DNA of 64,000 bases from JAGOJE01 sp964553715. Its GTDB lineage: Bacteria > Pseudomonadota > Alphaproteobacteria > Rickettsiales > Rickettsiaceae. The translations under genes were made by a program, and so were the position numbers. This document shows positions 8,080-15,654 of the stretch, piece by piece. Numbering within the stretch: position 1 is the stretch's first letter; every line of letters starts with the position of its first letter. The notes under the pieces were generated by a model that was not told where the DNA came from, made no database searches, and was given only the letters and a program-made list of their open reading frames with translations. The stretch is taken from the NCBI GenBank assembly GCA_964553715.1, contig CAZKKY010000001.1, positions 1 through 64,000 of the forward strand, in the 5' to 3' direction.

Positions 8080-8817
8080 ATGAAAAATTATATCTGGAAA
8101 AATTTATTAATTGGATTTTTATTTATGCTACAAGCTTGCTCAAAAAATGAAATAGTTTCAATAGTGGATTCAAAGGTGTTATCCATAACAATACAAGAGT
8201 CGCATGAGCCGCTGGTAGATTTACGTGAGCAATCTACTATCTTGTTCGGGCCATCACCAGAAATCCCAAATAACTTCGATTATATTAAATTACGTGAGTC
8301 AGTTTACCTAAAATTGATTGAGGCTCAAAAAACTTTACCTAATGGATTACAATTCTGTGTCTATGAAGGATATAGAAGCTTGAAGCTACAGCATAAGCTT
8401 TTTGATGATAGATATTTGCTACTTAAACAAGAACATCCAGATTGGGATCACGTACAACTTTTTCAAGAAACAACAAAACTTGTTTCGCCTGTTACTAATT
8501 TAGATGGTTCTCGTAATATCCCCCCTCATTCTACGGGTGGCGCGATTGACATTTACCTCATCGACAACAATAAAAGAATTATTGATATGGGTATTAAGGT
8601 TGCTGATTGGATGCAAGATATAGATGGATCGATTTCAAAAACTGATTCTTCAAAAGTTTCCAATATAGCGCGACAAAATAGGGATATTATGTCATCTGCT
8701 TTAACAAAAGTTGGGTTTGTTAATTATCCTGGAGAATATTGGCATTGGTCATATGGTGACAGATATTGGGCCTACCATGTTGGAGCGAAAGAAGCTATAT
8801 ATGGTACGGTTGAATGA
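8080..8817 (+). CDS. VanX/DdpX-type D-alanyl-D-alanine dipeptidase, lipoprotein
   Basis: Zinc M15D dipeptidase that splits D-Ala-D-Ala. The zinc ligands are in the H150-x6-D157 motif (PPHSTGGAID) and in E219-x2-H222 (GEYWHW), the VanX arrangement of SxHxxGxAxD and ExxH. Arg99 in YEGYRS matches the conserved substrate arginine. The N-terminus is a lipoprotein signal with lipobox LQAC and Cys20, so it would act in the periplasm, where it could recover D-Ala from turnover peptides without attacking cytoplasmic Ddl product. It overlaps the next gene by four bases. It lies between inverted IS ends, a sign of acquisition. Confidence 0.88.
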   Translation: MKNYIWKNLLIGFLFMLQACSKNEIVSIVDSKVLSITIQESHEPLVDLREQSTILFGPSPEIPNNFDYIKLRESVYLKLIEAQKTLPNGLQFCVYEGYRSLKLQHKLFDDRYLLLKQEHPDWDHVQLFQETTKLVSPVTNLDGSRNIPPHSTGGAIDIYLIDNNKRIIDMGIKVADWMQDIDGSISKTDSSKVSNIARQNRDIMSSALTKVGFVNYPGEYWHWSYGDRYWAYHVGAKEAIYGTVE

Positions 8818-9269
8818 CTGCGGTAAATATCACTATTGATCTTGCACGTAATCTCATAGCGGAGCAATTTCTAGAATTCAGTGATTTACCTATAACCGAT
8901 GTTGAAAAACAAGGGCATGATAACAGTACCTATAGGCTCGGCGAGCATATGCTCATTCGTATGCCAACAGCCGCAGATTACGCTTTAAAAGTTCCAAAAG
9001 AGCAAGAACTACTGACGCAATTAGCAAAATGTTTGAGCGTTAGCATGCCGGCTCCTATTAAAATGGGCAAACCTTCGGCGGACTATCCATACCCATTTTC
9101 CATCTACAAATGGTTGTCTGGAAAAAGTATTAATTTGCTGACGTTAACCGACAAAGAAAAAGAACAACTTGCTTTTGATATGGCTAAATTCTTAAAAGAG
9201 CTGCAAGCGATTACCGACATTGAAGGCCCTGAGCCGGGTCAACACAACTGGTGGCGTGGTGATTATACT
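8814..9269 (+). pseudogene. aminoglycoside phosphotransferase-like kinase, N-terminal half
   Basis: The native sequence has the N-lobe of an APH-type kinase: a GHDNSTYRLG nucleotide-loop region, LIRMP with the ATP lysine-strand position, and the YKWLSGKSIN hinge. The frame then runs into the IS end at 9270 and stops at 9317 after about 16 foreign residues. The catalytic HGD loop and the DxD metal motif are lost, so kinase activity is not expected. It starts in the dipeptidase stop (ATGA). It is a different subfamily from the APH(6)-like kinase at 12159-13088. Confidence 0.8.
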
Positions 9270-9361
9270 GCGCCCATTTGTCAAACCAAAAATTTTTTTT
9301 GCTCGACCTACGTTTAAAATTAACCATCAAAATATACAGATGCTAGTGTTTTATATTTGAG
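9270..9361 (-). mobile_element. IS3-family remnant, right end, copy 2 (inverted)
   Basis: The reverse complement of 7871-7964 with a few substitutions and indels. It runs from the terminal TGCGCCC at 9270 to 9361, where it breaks abruptly into a kinase pseudogene. Together the two copies bracket the dipeptidase/kinase segment with right ends pointing inward. Confidence 0.85.
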
Positions 9362-9590
9362 CGCAAAAGCTTCTCGATTTAGTACCTCATGATCAAGTCC
9401 CAATTTTAAAATGATAGTGTTATGGCCCTGAAAACCTGACAACACATAGTTGTAAGTAAGATTAGCGACCTCAATTAATCACGTAAATCTAGCCTTGAAG
9501 ATATTGCCGCAACAAGCTGGGGCAGTGCATCTAAGCATGCTTCGCCTTTTTGCCGTAAATGCCGATGATGTTGGAGTGGAAGGTTGTCAT
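9362..9590 (-). pseudogene. APH(6)-like kinase, 5' fragment with frameshifts
   Basis: On the minus strand this aligns base by base with the start of the intact kinase at 12159-13088: MxTFHSNII, then LPQLV, then LTYNYVLSGFQG and ILKLGLDH. At least two frameshifts interrupt it (one near residue 15, one near residue 38), and it ends at the IS border after about 75 codons. Its ATG overlaps the Fic stop (ATGA), so it was once coupled to that Fic gene. Confidence 0.85.
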
Positions 9591-10687
9591 AGACTCTCCT
9601 TCACAATAACATCATACGGCGCGGCTAGTTTATATTTTCTGGCCTTGTTAGAAGCATCTACTATTTCTAAAAAGCCGCTTTCAACCCACTTTTTACAAAG
9701 CGCAGCATTGGTTCTAGGCTGGAAGCCAAAGAGATCACCTATTTGTTTGGCCGTCACAACATCATATGCTTTAAATAATTCCAAGGCTTTGCGCTGTTTC
9801 GGATCTAAGGTGCGCAAAACTTGCGAATGATCTTTTTCGCCTTTCTCAAAGCTTTGCATCATCTGCGCTACAACTTTTTCAAAAGCAAAAGCCATCCCTT
9901 CGGTAAAATATTCCACCCAAGAGGTTATATCGCTTTCCGCCCTTCCAAAGTAATAATTGTGAGATGGACCGATACTGATAGCACGATAATAGCCGAGTAA
10001 GTTTTTAGCATAATATTCTTCAAGAGAATACAGTCCTTTTAAATCATAGCCACCAAGGTGCAAGATTAGCGTCGTCAGCAACCTGCTTGTTCGTCCATTG
10101 CCATCGTAATATGGGTGAATTGTGGCAAACTGATAATGGGAAATAGCCGCGACAATGGGGCATGGTATCTCTTCATTTTCTTTAATCCATGATACTAAAT
10201 TGCGCATAAGACCCTGAACATCCTTAGCTTCCGGCGGCATATAGACGATTGTTCCCGTGCCGCTGTCCTTGATAACATTTTGTCCATCTCGGTAAGGCAT
10301 TGGTTTAATACGGGATCGATCATCGCTCATCACCAAAGCATGCAAAGTTTGAATGACTTTTTCGGTAACAGGATGATTTTGCGCGGCATATTGTTCTAAT
10401 TGAGCGAGTGCAGCATAATAGCCTTTTACTTCATGCTCATCTCGTTCTCTACCGGGGAAATGTCCTTGAAGTTGAATGACATCGAAGATCTCCTCAGGTT
10501 TGAGCTGATTACCTTCTATCATCGTAGAATAATGCGTAGTATATAGCTTTGCAGTTTCACGTAAAGAGGCAAGCACTGTAGGATTAACAGGCAGTAACGC
10601 AACCTTTTCCTTCGCAGCCTCAATTCTCATCAGGCTTTTTGCAATGCCTGGGGTGATACTATAAATGGGTTTAAAGTTTGTCGGCAT
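9587..10687 (-). CDS. Fic family protein with C-terminal winged helix (Fic 1)
   Basis: Fic enzymes transfer AMP or another group from a nucleotide to a target hydroxyl. The core motif HPYYDGNGR (191-199) has catalytic His191. An N-terminal inhibitory motif S54-x3-E58-G59 matches the class II pattern, in which the Glu blocks the ATP site, so the protein is probably autoinhibited. The last 60 residues look like a winged helix-turn-helix. Length of 366 is usual. The promoter upstream carries two operator-like repeats, so self-repression by the C-terminal domain is plausible. It was followed by an APH(6)-like kinase, now decayed. Host effector, toxin-like and housekeeping roles are all possible. 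Confidence 0.88.
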   Translation of the reverse strand: MPTNFKPIYSITPGIAKSLMRIEAAKEKVALLPVNPTVLASLRETAKLYTTHYSTMIEGNQLKPEEIFDVIQLQGHFPGRERDEHEVKGYYAALAQLEQYAAQNHPVTEKVIQTLHALVMSDDRSRIKPMPYRDGQNVIKDSGTGTIVYMPPEAKDVQGLMRNLVSWIKENEEIPCPIVAAISHYQFATIHPYYDGNGRTSRLLTTLILHLGGYDLKGLYSLEEYYAKNLLGYYRAISIGPSHNYYFGRAESDITSWVEYFTEGMAFAFEKVVAQMMQSFEKGEKDHSQVLRTLDPKQRKALELFKAYDVVTAKQIGDLFGFQPRTNAALCKKWVESGFLEIVDASNKARKYKLAAPYDVIVKESL

Positions 10688-10723
10688 GATGTAAGCTCAA
10701 TATCAGTCTTTCTTGTATTATTT

Positions 10724-10769
10724 ATTATGCCGATAAGTGGCGCATAAGTCAAGTATAACATGCCGATAA
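10724..10769 (-). promoter_or_regulatory. Fic 1 promoter with two TTATCGGCAT operator repeats
   Basis: On the minus strand TTGACT (10747-10752), a 17-base spacer and CATAAT (10724-10729) form a near-consensus promoter. The ten-base word TTATCGGCAT occurs twice in the same orientation, at 10727-10736 (overlapping the -10 box and spacer) and 10760-10769 (upstream of -35). They are 33 bases apart, about three helical turns. Confidence 0.7.
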
Positions 10770-11097
10770 AATGCCTAAGGTGATTTACCATGTCCATCAG
10801 GTTTTGTTAGAATAAAATGAACGACCTAAGTTTTCAGAATTAACAGATGTGCGATGAATTCTTCAAAGTTTGGCATAGCAGTATCTGTTATAACCATTAA
10901 TATAATTTTATTTTTGAATCTGAGTAGCAATCTTTGAAAAGCGATCATAAAATTCTCCATCTTGAAAAACATATTGAATTAATCTGGATTCCCTTGTATC
11001 AATTATCTGAGATTGATTTTAGATCTGAGCCCTTAATAGAACTGGTGCCCTAGTGTATGAAAACGACGACTTCAGATGTATTTAGGAGTGTGATGGT
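10770..11097. other. gene-poor region with a possible decayed ORF
   Basis: No intact gene. On the minus strand, about 36 codons ending at TAA 10908-10910 read like the tail of a protein (contains YVFQDGEFYDRF), without a start. The right end holds the ribosome site TTAGGAG for the next gene. I see no RNA gene or clear repeat. Confidence 0.35.
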
Positions 11098-12054
11098 ATG
11101 GTAAGAAAAATATACATTGTTATAGATACTATTTTTGAAATAATAAAATATTTGTACATTTTTATTAAATTATTTTTTATAAAATTACATATTAAACTTG
11201 CTAAAAATAATTGGCATCTTAGCAAAAACCGTAATTATTATAATCCAACATTATCTGCTACTGTTTATAGATATGGATCGACATGGAAAATTGCTAGGTA
11301 TAATAACTTTTTTGGGGAATTTCAAAATAAAGACGATGCTATGACTTCAATATATGAAAAATGGCTTCAAGATAATGAGATTTTTGATAATATTACTTCA
11401 TTACAAAGCACTTTAAAAAATATTAAACAAAAAATACTTGCTAACTATAATAATATCAAAGAAGCTCAAGAAAAAATAGAAGAGACTATAAGTCAAAACT
11501 ATCAAGTTATAGCAAAAAATGAAACTAATATTAATTTTATATCTAAATATTTTTATTTGGCACAAACAACACAAAATTGTTATAAATGTCGAAAAAATAT
11601 TTTGGTTAATGCTATAATATTACCAAAAGGCTTTAAAACGATTGATCACGATACTATCGATTACTTGGAAGAGCAAGGAGTTCTTGTAGAAGAATTTTCT
11701 TTATTTTGTAGCCAAGATTATCAGTCAATTTTATCATATTTAACTTACATTTCACCAAAAGCATTAGAGATAATTTATCAACACGTTAATCAACAACTTT
11801 TTCAAAAAAAATATTCTTTTTCAACCAATTCTGAATATTACAGATCAATATGTAATTATTGTGGTGCTGCACAAGGTGATAATTTCGTAATTTTAGAATA
11901 TAATTCAGCATTCCACCCTGTTGATCCAAAAGATTTTTTAAAAATAAAATTTTATAAAATTGACGAAGAAATAAAAGCACTAGCTGGTACTAATAGTATT
12001 GGCTATGGTAGTGATTCAAATAGCTTAACTTCAACCTATATAAATGATATATAG
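11098..12054 (+). CDS. orphan protein with membrane segment, coiled coil and zinc-ribbon-like cysteines
   Basis: I do not recognise the family. The 318 residues start with a hydrophobic stretch (about 5-33), then a segment resembling a small beta domain, a helical coiled-coil-like part (about 95-150) and a C-terminal part with two CxxC pairs, NCYKC near 160 and CNYC near 260, that could bind one zinc. The ribosome site TTAGGAG lies nine bases before ATG. Its base composition is far more AT-rich than the flanking Fic and kinase genes, so it did not arrive with them. The cysteine spacing suggests a zinc ribbon split by a helical insert. Confidence 0.65.
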   Translation: MVRKIYIVIDTIFEIIKYLYIFIKLFFIKLHIKLAKNNWHLSKNRNYYNPTLSATVYRYGSTWKIARYNNFFGEFQNKDDAMTSIYEKWLQDNEIFDNITSLQSTLKNIKQKILANYNNIKEAQEKIEETISQNYQVIAKNETNINFISKYFYLAQTTQNCYKCRKNILVNAIILPKGFKTIDHDTIDYLEEQGVLVEEFSLFCSQDYQSILSYLTYISPKALEIIYQHVNQQLFQKKYSFSTNSEYYRSICNYCGAAQGDNFVILEYNSAFHPVDPKDFLKIKFYKIDEEIKALAGTNSIGYGSDSNSLTSTYINDI

Positions 12055-12158
12055 TAAATTACTATATGAAGTTGCCGCAACAGAAGCTTTAATAGAAATT
12101 TGGGTGCTTCTTAAATAGGGGCTATGATGTTAGAGTATGGTTGTGCCCTCCTAAGTTT

Positions 12159-13088
12159 TTAAGCAAAGACATAAGTATCAAAAATCTTTGTTAGTTTTTC
12201 AAAGTAGCTCGTATCACAGCTATCCTCTATTGACCATACCCATGCAAGCACCGCTTGCACAAAACACCAATCAAGGATTCGCTGCGATGGTAATTCCATA
12301 ATTTTAACAAAATGAGTGATTCGCTTGAAAATAATATTTGGTGCATCAGCGTGATGCGGTAATTCTGGGATTGGATTTATGATAAAAGCCGCAACTTCAT
12401 AGGCTGCTTCGCCAATAACCCCTTTAGGATCGATCACCAACCAATTTTCACCATTTTGCAAAATGTTATCGTGGTGCAGATCTCCATGCAGCAAAACATC
12501 TGGCTTAGCAGTTTGTAACAACTGATTCCGAAGCTTTCTAGCTTTTTGCAAATAATTCAACAACACGTCATCGCGAGCAAAGCGAAGCGATCCAGCTCTA
12601 GATTGCTTCATGCTAAGGCCTTCGCAATGACAATTCAAAGCAGTAAGCCAATCTCTGATATGAGGAAAATTATGCGTTACAGGAATATTTGCTTGATGCA
12701 GCTTTTGTATAACATTGCATACAATTTCTATAGATTCATTTTCGTTAGTTGGAAAATAGCTTTTAAGCGATGTACCATGCACGGCTCTTTCTAGAAGCAG
12801 CATCCCCTTATCTTCAGCAAGCACATTCACTGCACCACAGCCTTCAAAACACCTGAGCGCATAAGCTTCTCGAGTTAGCGCCTTATGATCAAGCCCTAAT
12901 TTTAAAATGATAGGATTATCGCCCTGAAAGCCTGACAACACATAGTTGTAGGTAAGATTTGTGACTTCTTTTAAATCACGTAAATCCATCCTTAAAGATA
13001 TTGCTGAGACAAGCTGGGGCAGCTTGGCAAGCCACGCTTTGCCTTTTTCTCCATAAATGCTGATGATGTTGGAGTGGAAAGTGTTCAT
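12159..13088 (-). CDS. APH(6)/StrB-like small-molecule kinase with in-frame palindromic repeat
   Basis: Resembles the aminoglycoside/hydroxyurea-type kinase family that includes streptomycin 6-kinase. The catalytic loop HGDLHHDN (201-208) and the metal-binding VIDPKG (218-223) are intact, followed by GEAAYE, all typical. About 23 residues (152-175, CHCEGLSMK to FARDDV) come from a 65-base palindromic element read in frame between the lobe and the catalytic loop. The ATG overlaps the Fic 2 stop (TAATG), so it is translated with it. A decayed copy follows Fic 1. Physiological substrate unknown; drug resistance should not be assumed. Confidence 0.85.
   Translation of the reverse strand: MNTFHSNIISIYGEKGKAWLAKLPQLVSAISLRMDLRDLKEVTNLTYNYVLSGFQGDNPIILKLGLDHKALTREAYALRCFEGCGAVNVLAEDKGMLLLERAVHGTSLKSYFPTNENESIEIVCNVIQKLHQANIPVTHNFPHIRDWLTALNCHCEGLSMKQSRAGSLRFARDDVLLNYLQKARKLRNQLLQTAKPDVLLHGDLHHDNILQNGENWLVIDPKGVIGEAAYEVAAFIINPIPELPHHADAPNIIFKRITHFVKIMELPSQRILDWCFVQAVLAWVWSIEDSCDTSYFEKLTKIFDTYVFA
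12567..12631. repeat. palindromic element inserted inside the kinase gene
   Basis: Ends GTCATCGCGA (12567) and TCGCAATGAC (12631) are inverted. The inner words GAAGCGATCCAG and TAGATTGCTTC match the elements at 52940-53245 and 5883-5914. The reading frame of the kinase stays open through it, as with Rickettsia palindromic elements. Confidence 0.85.
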
Positions 13089-14254
13089 TATGACTTCTCT
13101 GTAGAAAATGGTTCTGCACCATCTTCCAAAATATCTAAATACTTACGATAGATATAAACTTTATCACGTTTCTTACCACTCTCTTCTTCTAATATACCAA
13201 GGACTTGCATATGATTTAATGCACTTCTTGCTGTTGGCTGAGTCATTTGCAATTCTTTTGCAAGGAGAGAGACTGTCACTTGCGGTAGCTTTTTCATGTA
13301 TTCAAGTGTTTGCTGGCATGAAAATCTAGCGCGGCCTAAATGAGATATTTTCTCACTATCTTTTTCAAAAAGATCATTAATTCTTTCTGCTGTTTGAATG
13401 GCTTGTTTTGAAGATTTTTCTACACCAATGAGAAAAAATTCCAACCATGTCTCCCAAGTGCCAGATTCTCTGACTTCTTGCAGCAGCTCATAATAGGTAT
13501 GACGATTAGCTTTCAGATAAAGGCTTAAGTAAAGAATTGGTTCATCAAGTATAGCATTAGTACATAGAATCAAGGTTATGAGCAACCTGCCAAGTCTGCC
13601 ATTACCGTCTAAAAAAGGATGTATTGTTTCAAATTGAACATGAGCTAATCCTGCTTTTATGAGAACGGGCAGACTTTCATCATGAAGAAATTTTTCAAAA
13701 TCTCCAAGGCAATCACTTAATTGGTCTACTGGCGGAGGAACAAAAAGAGCATTACCCGGCCTTGTACCGCCGATCCAATTTTGTGATCTTCTAAATTCTC
13801 CAGGCGTCCCGCTTGATCCTCTGCCTCCAGAAAGCAAAATACCGTGTATTTCTTTTAAAAGTCTAAGAGATAAAGGAAAATCATCTTTTAAGCGCTCTAA
13901 GCCATAGTTTATAGCTTTAACATAATTAGATACTTCTTCTACATCTTCAATTGAGACTTCAGGCTTTTGGTTATGCTCAAATAGCATTAGATCGGAAAAA
14001 GAGCTTTGCGTTCCTTCAATCTGACTTGAAAGCAGAGCTTCTTTACGTACATACATGTAGATAAAGAGCGCTGTATTAGGAATAGTCTTATGAATACTAT
14101 TTAACTCAGCTAGCGCACGCGTTGCTTTTTCAAGGTAAGGATAAAGCTTTGTTAGTTCTATAGGTGGCTCAGGTGGCAGTTTTACAGGAACATATGCTTT
14201 ATATGACTCACTGGAGACCTTTTGTGTAATATATATTCCTATTCTTTTATTCAT
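13088..14254 (-). CDS. Fic family protein with Fic_N domain (Fic 2)
   Basis: Probable AMP transferase of the SoFic type. It has an N-terminal Fic_N-like region (about 21-90), the inhibitory motif S76-x3-E80-G81, and the Fic core HPFLDGNGR (212-220) with catalytic His212. The C-terminal winged helix (about 300-375) contains VSLLAKELQMTQPTARSAL. Length of 388 matches the subfamily. It is clearly a different subfamily from Fic 1, yet is followed by the same kinase. Its promoter has repeats that overlap the -35/-10 spacer and the leader, suggesting autorepression. Confidence 0.9.
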   Translation of the reverse strand: MNKRIGIYITQKVSSESYKAYVPVKLPPEPPIELTKLYPYLEKATRALAELNSIHKTIPNTALFIYMYVRKEALLSSQIEGTQSSFSDLMLFEHNQKPEVSIEDVEEVSNYVKAINYGLERLKDDFPLSLRLLKEIHGILLSGGRGSSGTPGEFRRSQNWIGGTRPGNALFVPPPVDQLSDCLGDFEKFLHDESLPVLIKAGLAHVQFETIHPFLDGNGRLGRLLITLILCTNAILDEPILYLSLYLKANRHTYYELLQEVRESGTWETWLEFFLIGVEKSSKQAIQTAERINDLFEKDSEKISHLGRARFSCQQTLEYMKKLPQVTVSLLAKELQMTQPTARSALNHMQVLGILEEESGKKRDKVYIYRKYLDILEDGAEPFSTEKS

Positions 14255-14260
14255 AAGCCA

Positions 14261-14334
14261 TCTTTTCTTAAGCTGTCCATACTAAGAAACTATATTAGAT
14301 TATCTTTTCTTAGTCAAGGTGGCAAAGAAAAGAT
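14261..14334 (-). promoter_or_regulatory. Fic 2 promoter with TAAGAAAAGA operator repeats
   Basis: On the minus strand TTGACT (14312-14317), a 17-base spacer and TATAGT (14289-14294) make a strong promoter. TAAGAAAAGA occurs at 14303-14312 (in the spacer) and at 14261-14270 (in the leader just before the start), 42 bases apart in the same orientation. A ten-base inverted partner lies at 14325-14334. Confidence 0.7.
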
Positions 14335-14485
14335 ACGCAATCGAAGAGGTCCGATTTTACAGAGATTCCAAAATGGTTCATTTGATATTCTCCTGGTACG
14401 CATCTATAATCAAATCGGAGAGTAAAAACATGAACATACCTACTCAAGAATTGATTAGGCTGCGGAGCAACCGATCTCCTTATAA

Positions 14486-14887
14486 TTATGCATTATGTTG
14501 ATGTTCATATAATATATCTCCTACTAGATAGGTTGGGTTTTTTTGCAACTCATCAAGTTGGTGTGCTTTTATATTACATGTAATAGCTTCTGAAAACATA
14601 CATAATGAAAAACATGCATCACCCTTTTTACAATATGCATCTAGGCTATTAGGATTAAGCTCTATAACCTTATCATAACACTTAATAGCCTCAGAAAAAG
14701 AACGCAAGGAATAGTATGATAAACCTTTTTTATAATATGCATCTAGGCTATTAGGATTAAGATCTATTATCTTATTATAACAATCAATAGCTCTACTATA
14801 ACCTCCTATAGCTCTGTATCGCTCTGCCATTTCAAACAAATCATCAATAGTTTTATTATCAAAGTTTGTGTTCACATTATCTCTCAC
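14486..14887 (-). CDS. small TPR-repeat protein
   Basis: Consists almost entirely of tetratricopeptide repeats of 34 residues (about 20-53, 54-87, 88-120) with the usual A/G/Y/A/P pattern, such as YYKKGLSYYSL and AIKCYDKVIELNPNS. TPR arrays bind proteins; no enzyme domain is present. Two neighbouring repeats share a 23-base identical stretch exactly 102 bases apart, which shows recent repeat duplication. It lies 22 bases after a second TPR gene on the same strand, so the pair is probably one operon or an ancestral gene split in two. Confidence 0.75.
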   Translation of the reverse strand: MRDNVNTNFDNKTIDDLFEMAERYRAIGGYSRAIDCYNKIIDLNPNSLDAYYKKGLSYYSLRSFSEAIKCYDKVIELNPNSLDAYCKKGDACFSLCMFSEAITCNIKAHQLDELQKNPTYLVGDILYEHQHNA

Positions 14888-14909
14888 TTTTTGAGATTAT
14901 CGTTATTAT

Positions 14910-15524
14910 TTAAACATTATGTTCATCAAAATTTTGGACTTCACCAATCTTCAAAACATCATATTTTTCTTCTGTTATAACAACCGATCTATCTTCTACT
15001 TTATTTTCTTCAAGCAAAGATTTACCTAACAAATCTAATGCTTTAACTGATAAATCTTTATGCTTTATAGATGGAGTGCAACCAGGGTTTATAGACAAAG
15101 ATTTATCGTAACACTCGATTGCTTTTTGATAATCTTCAAGATTAAAATAAGCGCTACCCATACCATGATAAGCTTGAAACAATAATGTATCAATATCAAG
15201 AGCCTGTTCATAGCATTCAATAGCTTCTTGGTTTCGCTTCAATTTAACTAATAGATTAGCTTTATTTACATATGCTACACAAAATTTAGAATCAATCAAT
15301 ATTGCCTTATCATACCAAGTAATTGCTTCTTCATAATGCCCGATTGAAGCATTACTAGAGGCAAGATTGCAATAATTTAATACTAAAGCCTCATAAATTT
15401 TATCTAATGCTTCTTGGTAATAAACATTAGATAATTCATACTGTTTTGATTTCCTACACTCACTAGCCTTATAGACTAAAGCAGAAGGGCTTTCTTGAGG
15501 TTCGAGATATGATTTTGATTTCAT
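14910..15524 (-). CDS. TPR-repeat protein
   Basis: A 204-residue protein with about four tetratricopeptide repeats (roughly 15-160), for example AITWYDKAILIDSKFCVAY and AIECYDKSLSINPG, followed by a non-repeat tail. There is no signal peptide. It is the first gene of the two-gene TPR unit. Such proteins are abundant in Rickettsiales and often form host-facing or assembly scaffolds, but nothing in the sequence shows a partner. The repeat style resembles the TPR block of the large protein at 18992-23113. Confidence 0.75.
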   Translation of the reverse strand: MKSKSYLEPQESPSALVYKASECRKSKQYELSNVYYQEALDKIYEALVLNYCNLASSNASIGHYEEAITWYDKAILIDSKFCVAYVNKANLLVKLKRNQEAIECYEQALDIDTLLFQAYHGMGSAYFNLEDYQKAIECYDKSLSINPGCTPSIKHKDLSVKALDLLGKSLLEENKVEDRSVVITEEKYDVLKIGEVQNFDEHNV

Positions 15525-15654
15525 AAATTACCATTTTGTAAAAAGTAATGTTATTATACATGGCATAATATAAAAAATTTAACTATTTGTTATTTAATTC
15601 TATATCTGCCTTGTAAGATAAAATATAATTGTAAAAGAGATGAATAAAAATTTT

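Noticed and set aside
12546..12794. Plus-strand ORF across the palindromic insert in the kinase gene
   Set aside because: It is the antisense shadow of the kinase and repeat, without a ribosome site or conserved sequence.
9587..14254. Fic 1-kinase and Fic 2-kinase as a simple operon duplication
   Set aside because: The kinases align closely, but the Fic proteins differ in N-terminal domain, motif sequence and length, so only the kinase is duplicated.
5763..14485. Prophage or integrative element with attachment sites at the tRNA
   Set aside because: No integrase, no phage structural genes and no second copy of the tRNA 3' end were seen in the window.
14319..14501. Plus-strand ORF of 60 residues upstream of Fic 2
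   Set aside because: Overlaps the Fic 2 promoter repeats and the end of the TPR gene, has no convincing ribosome site or motif; may be a gene remnant at most.
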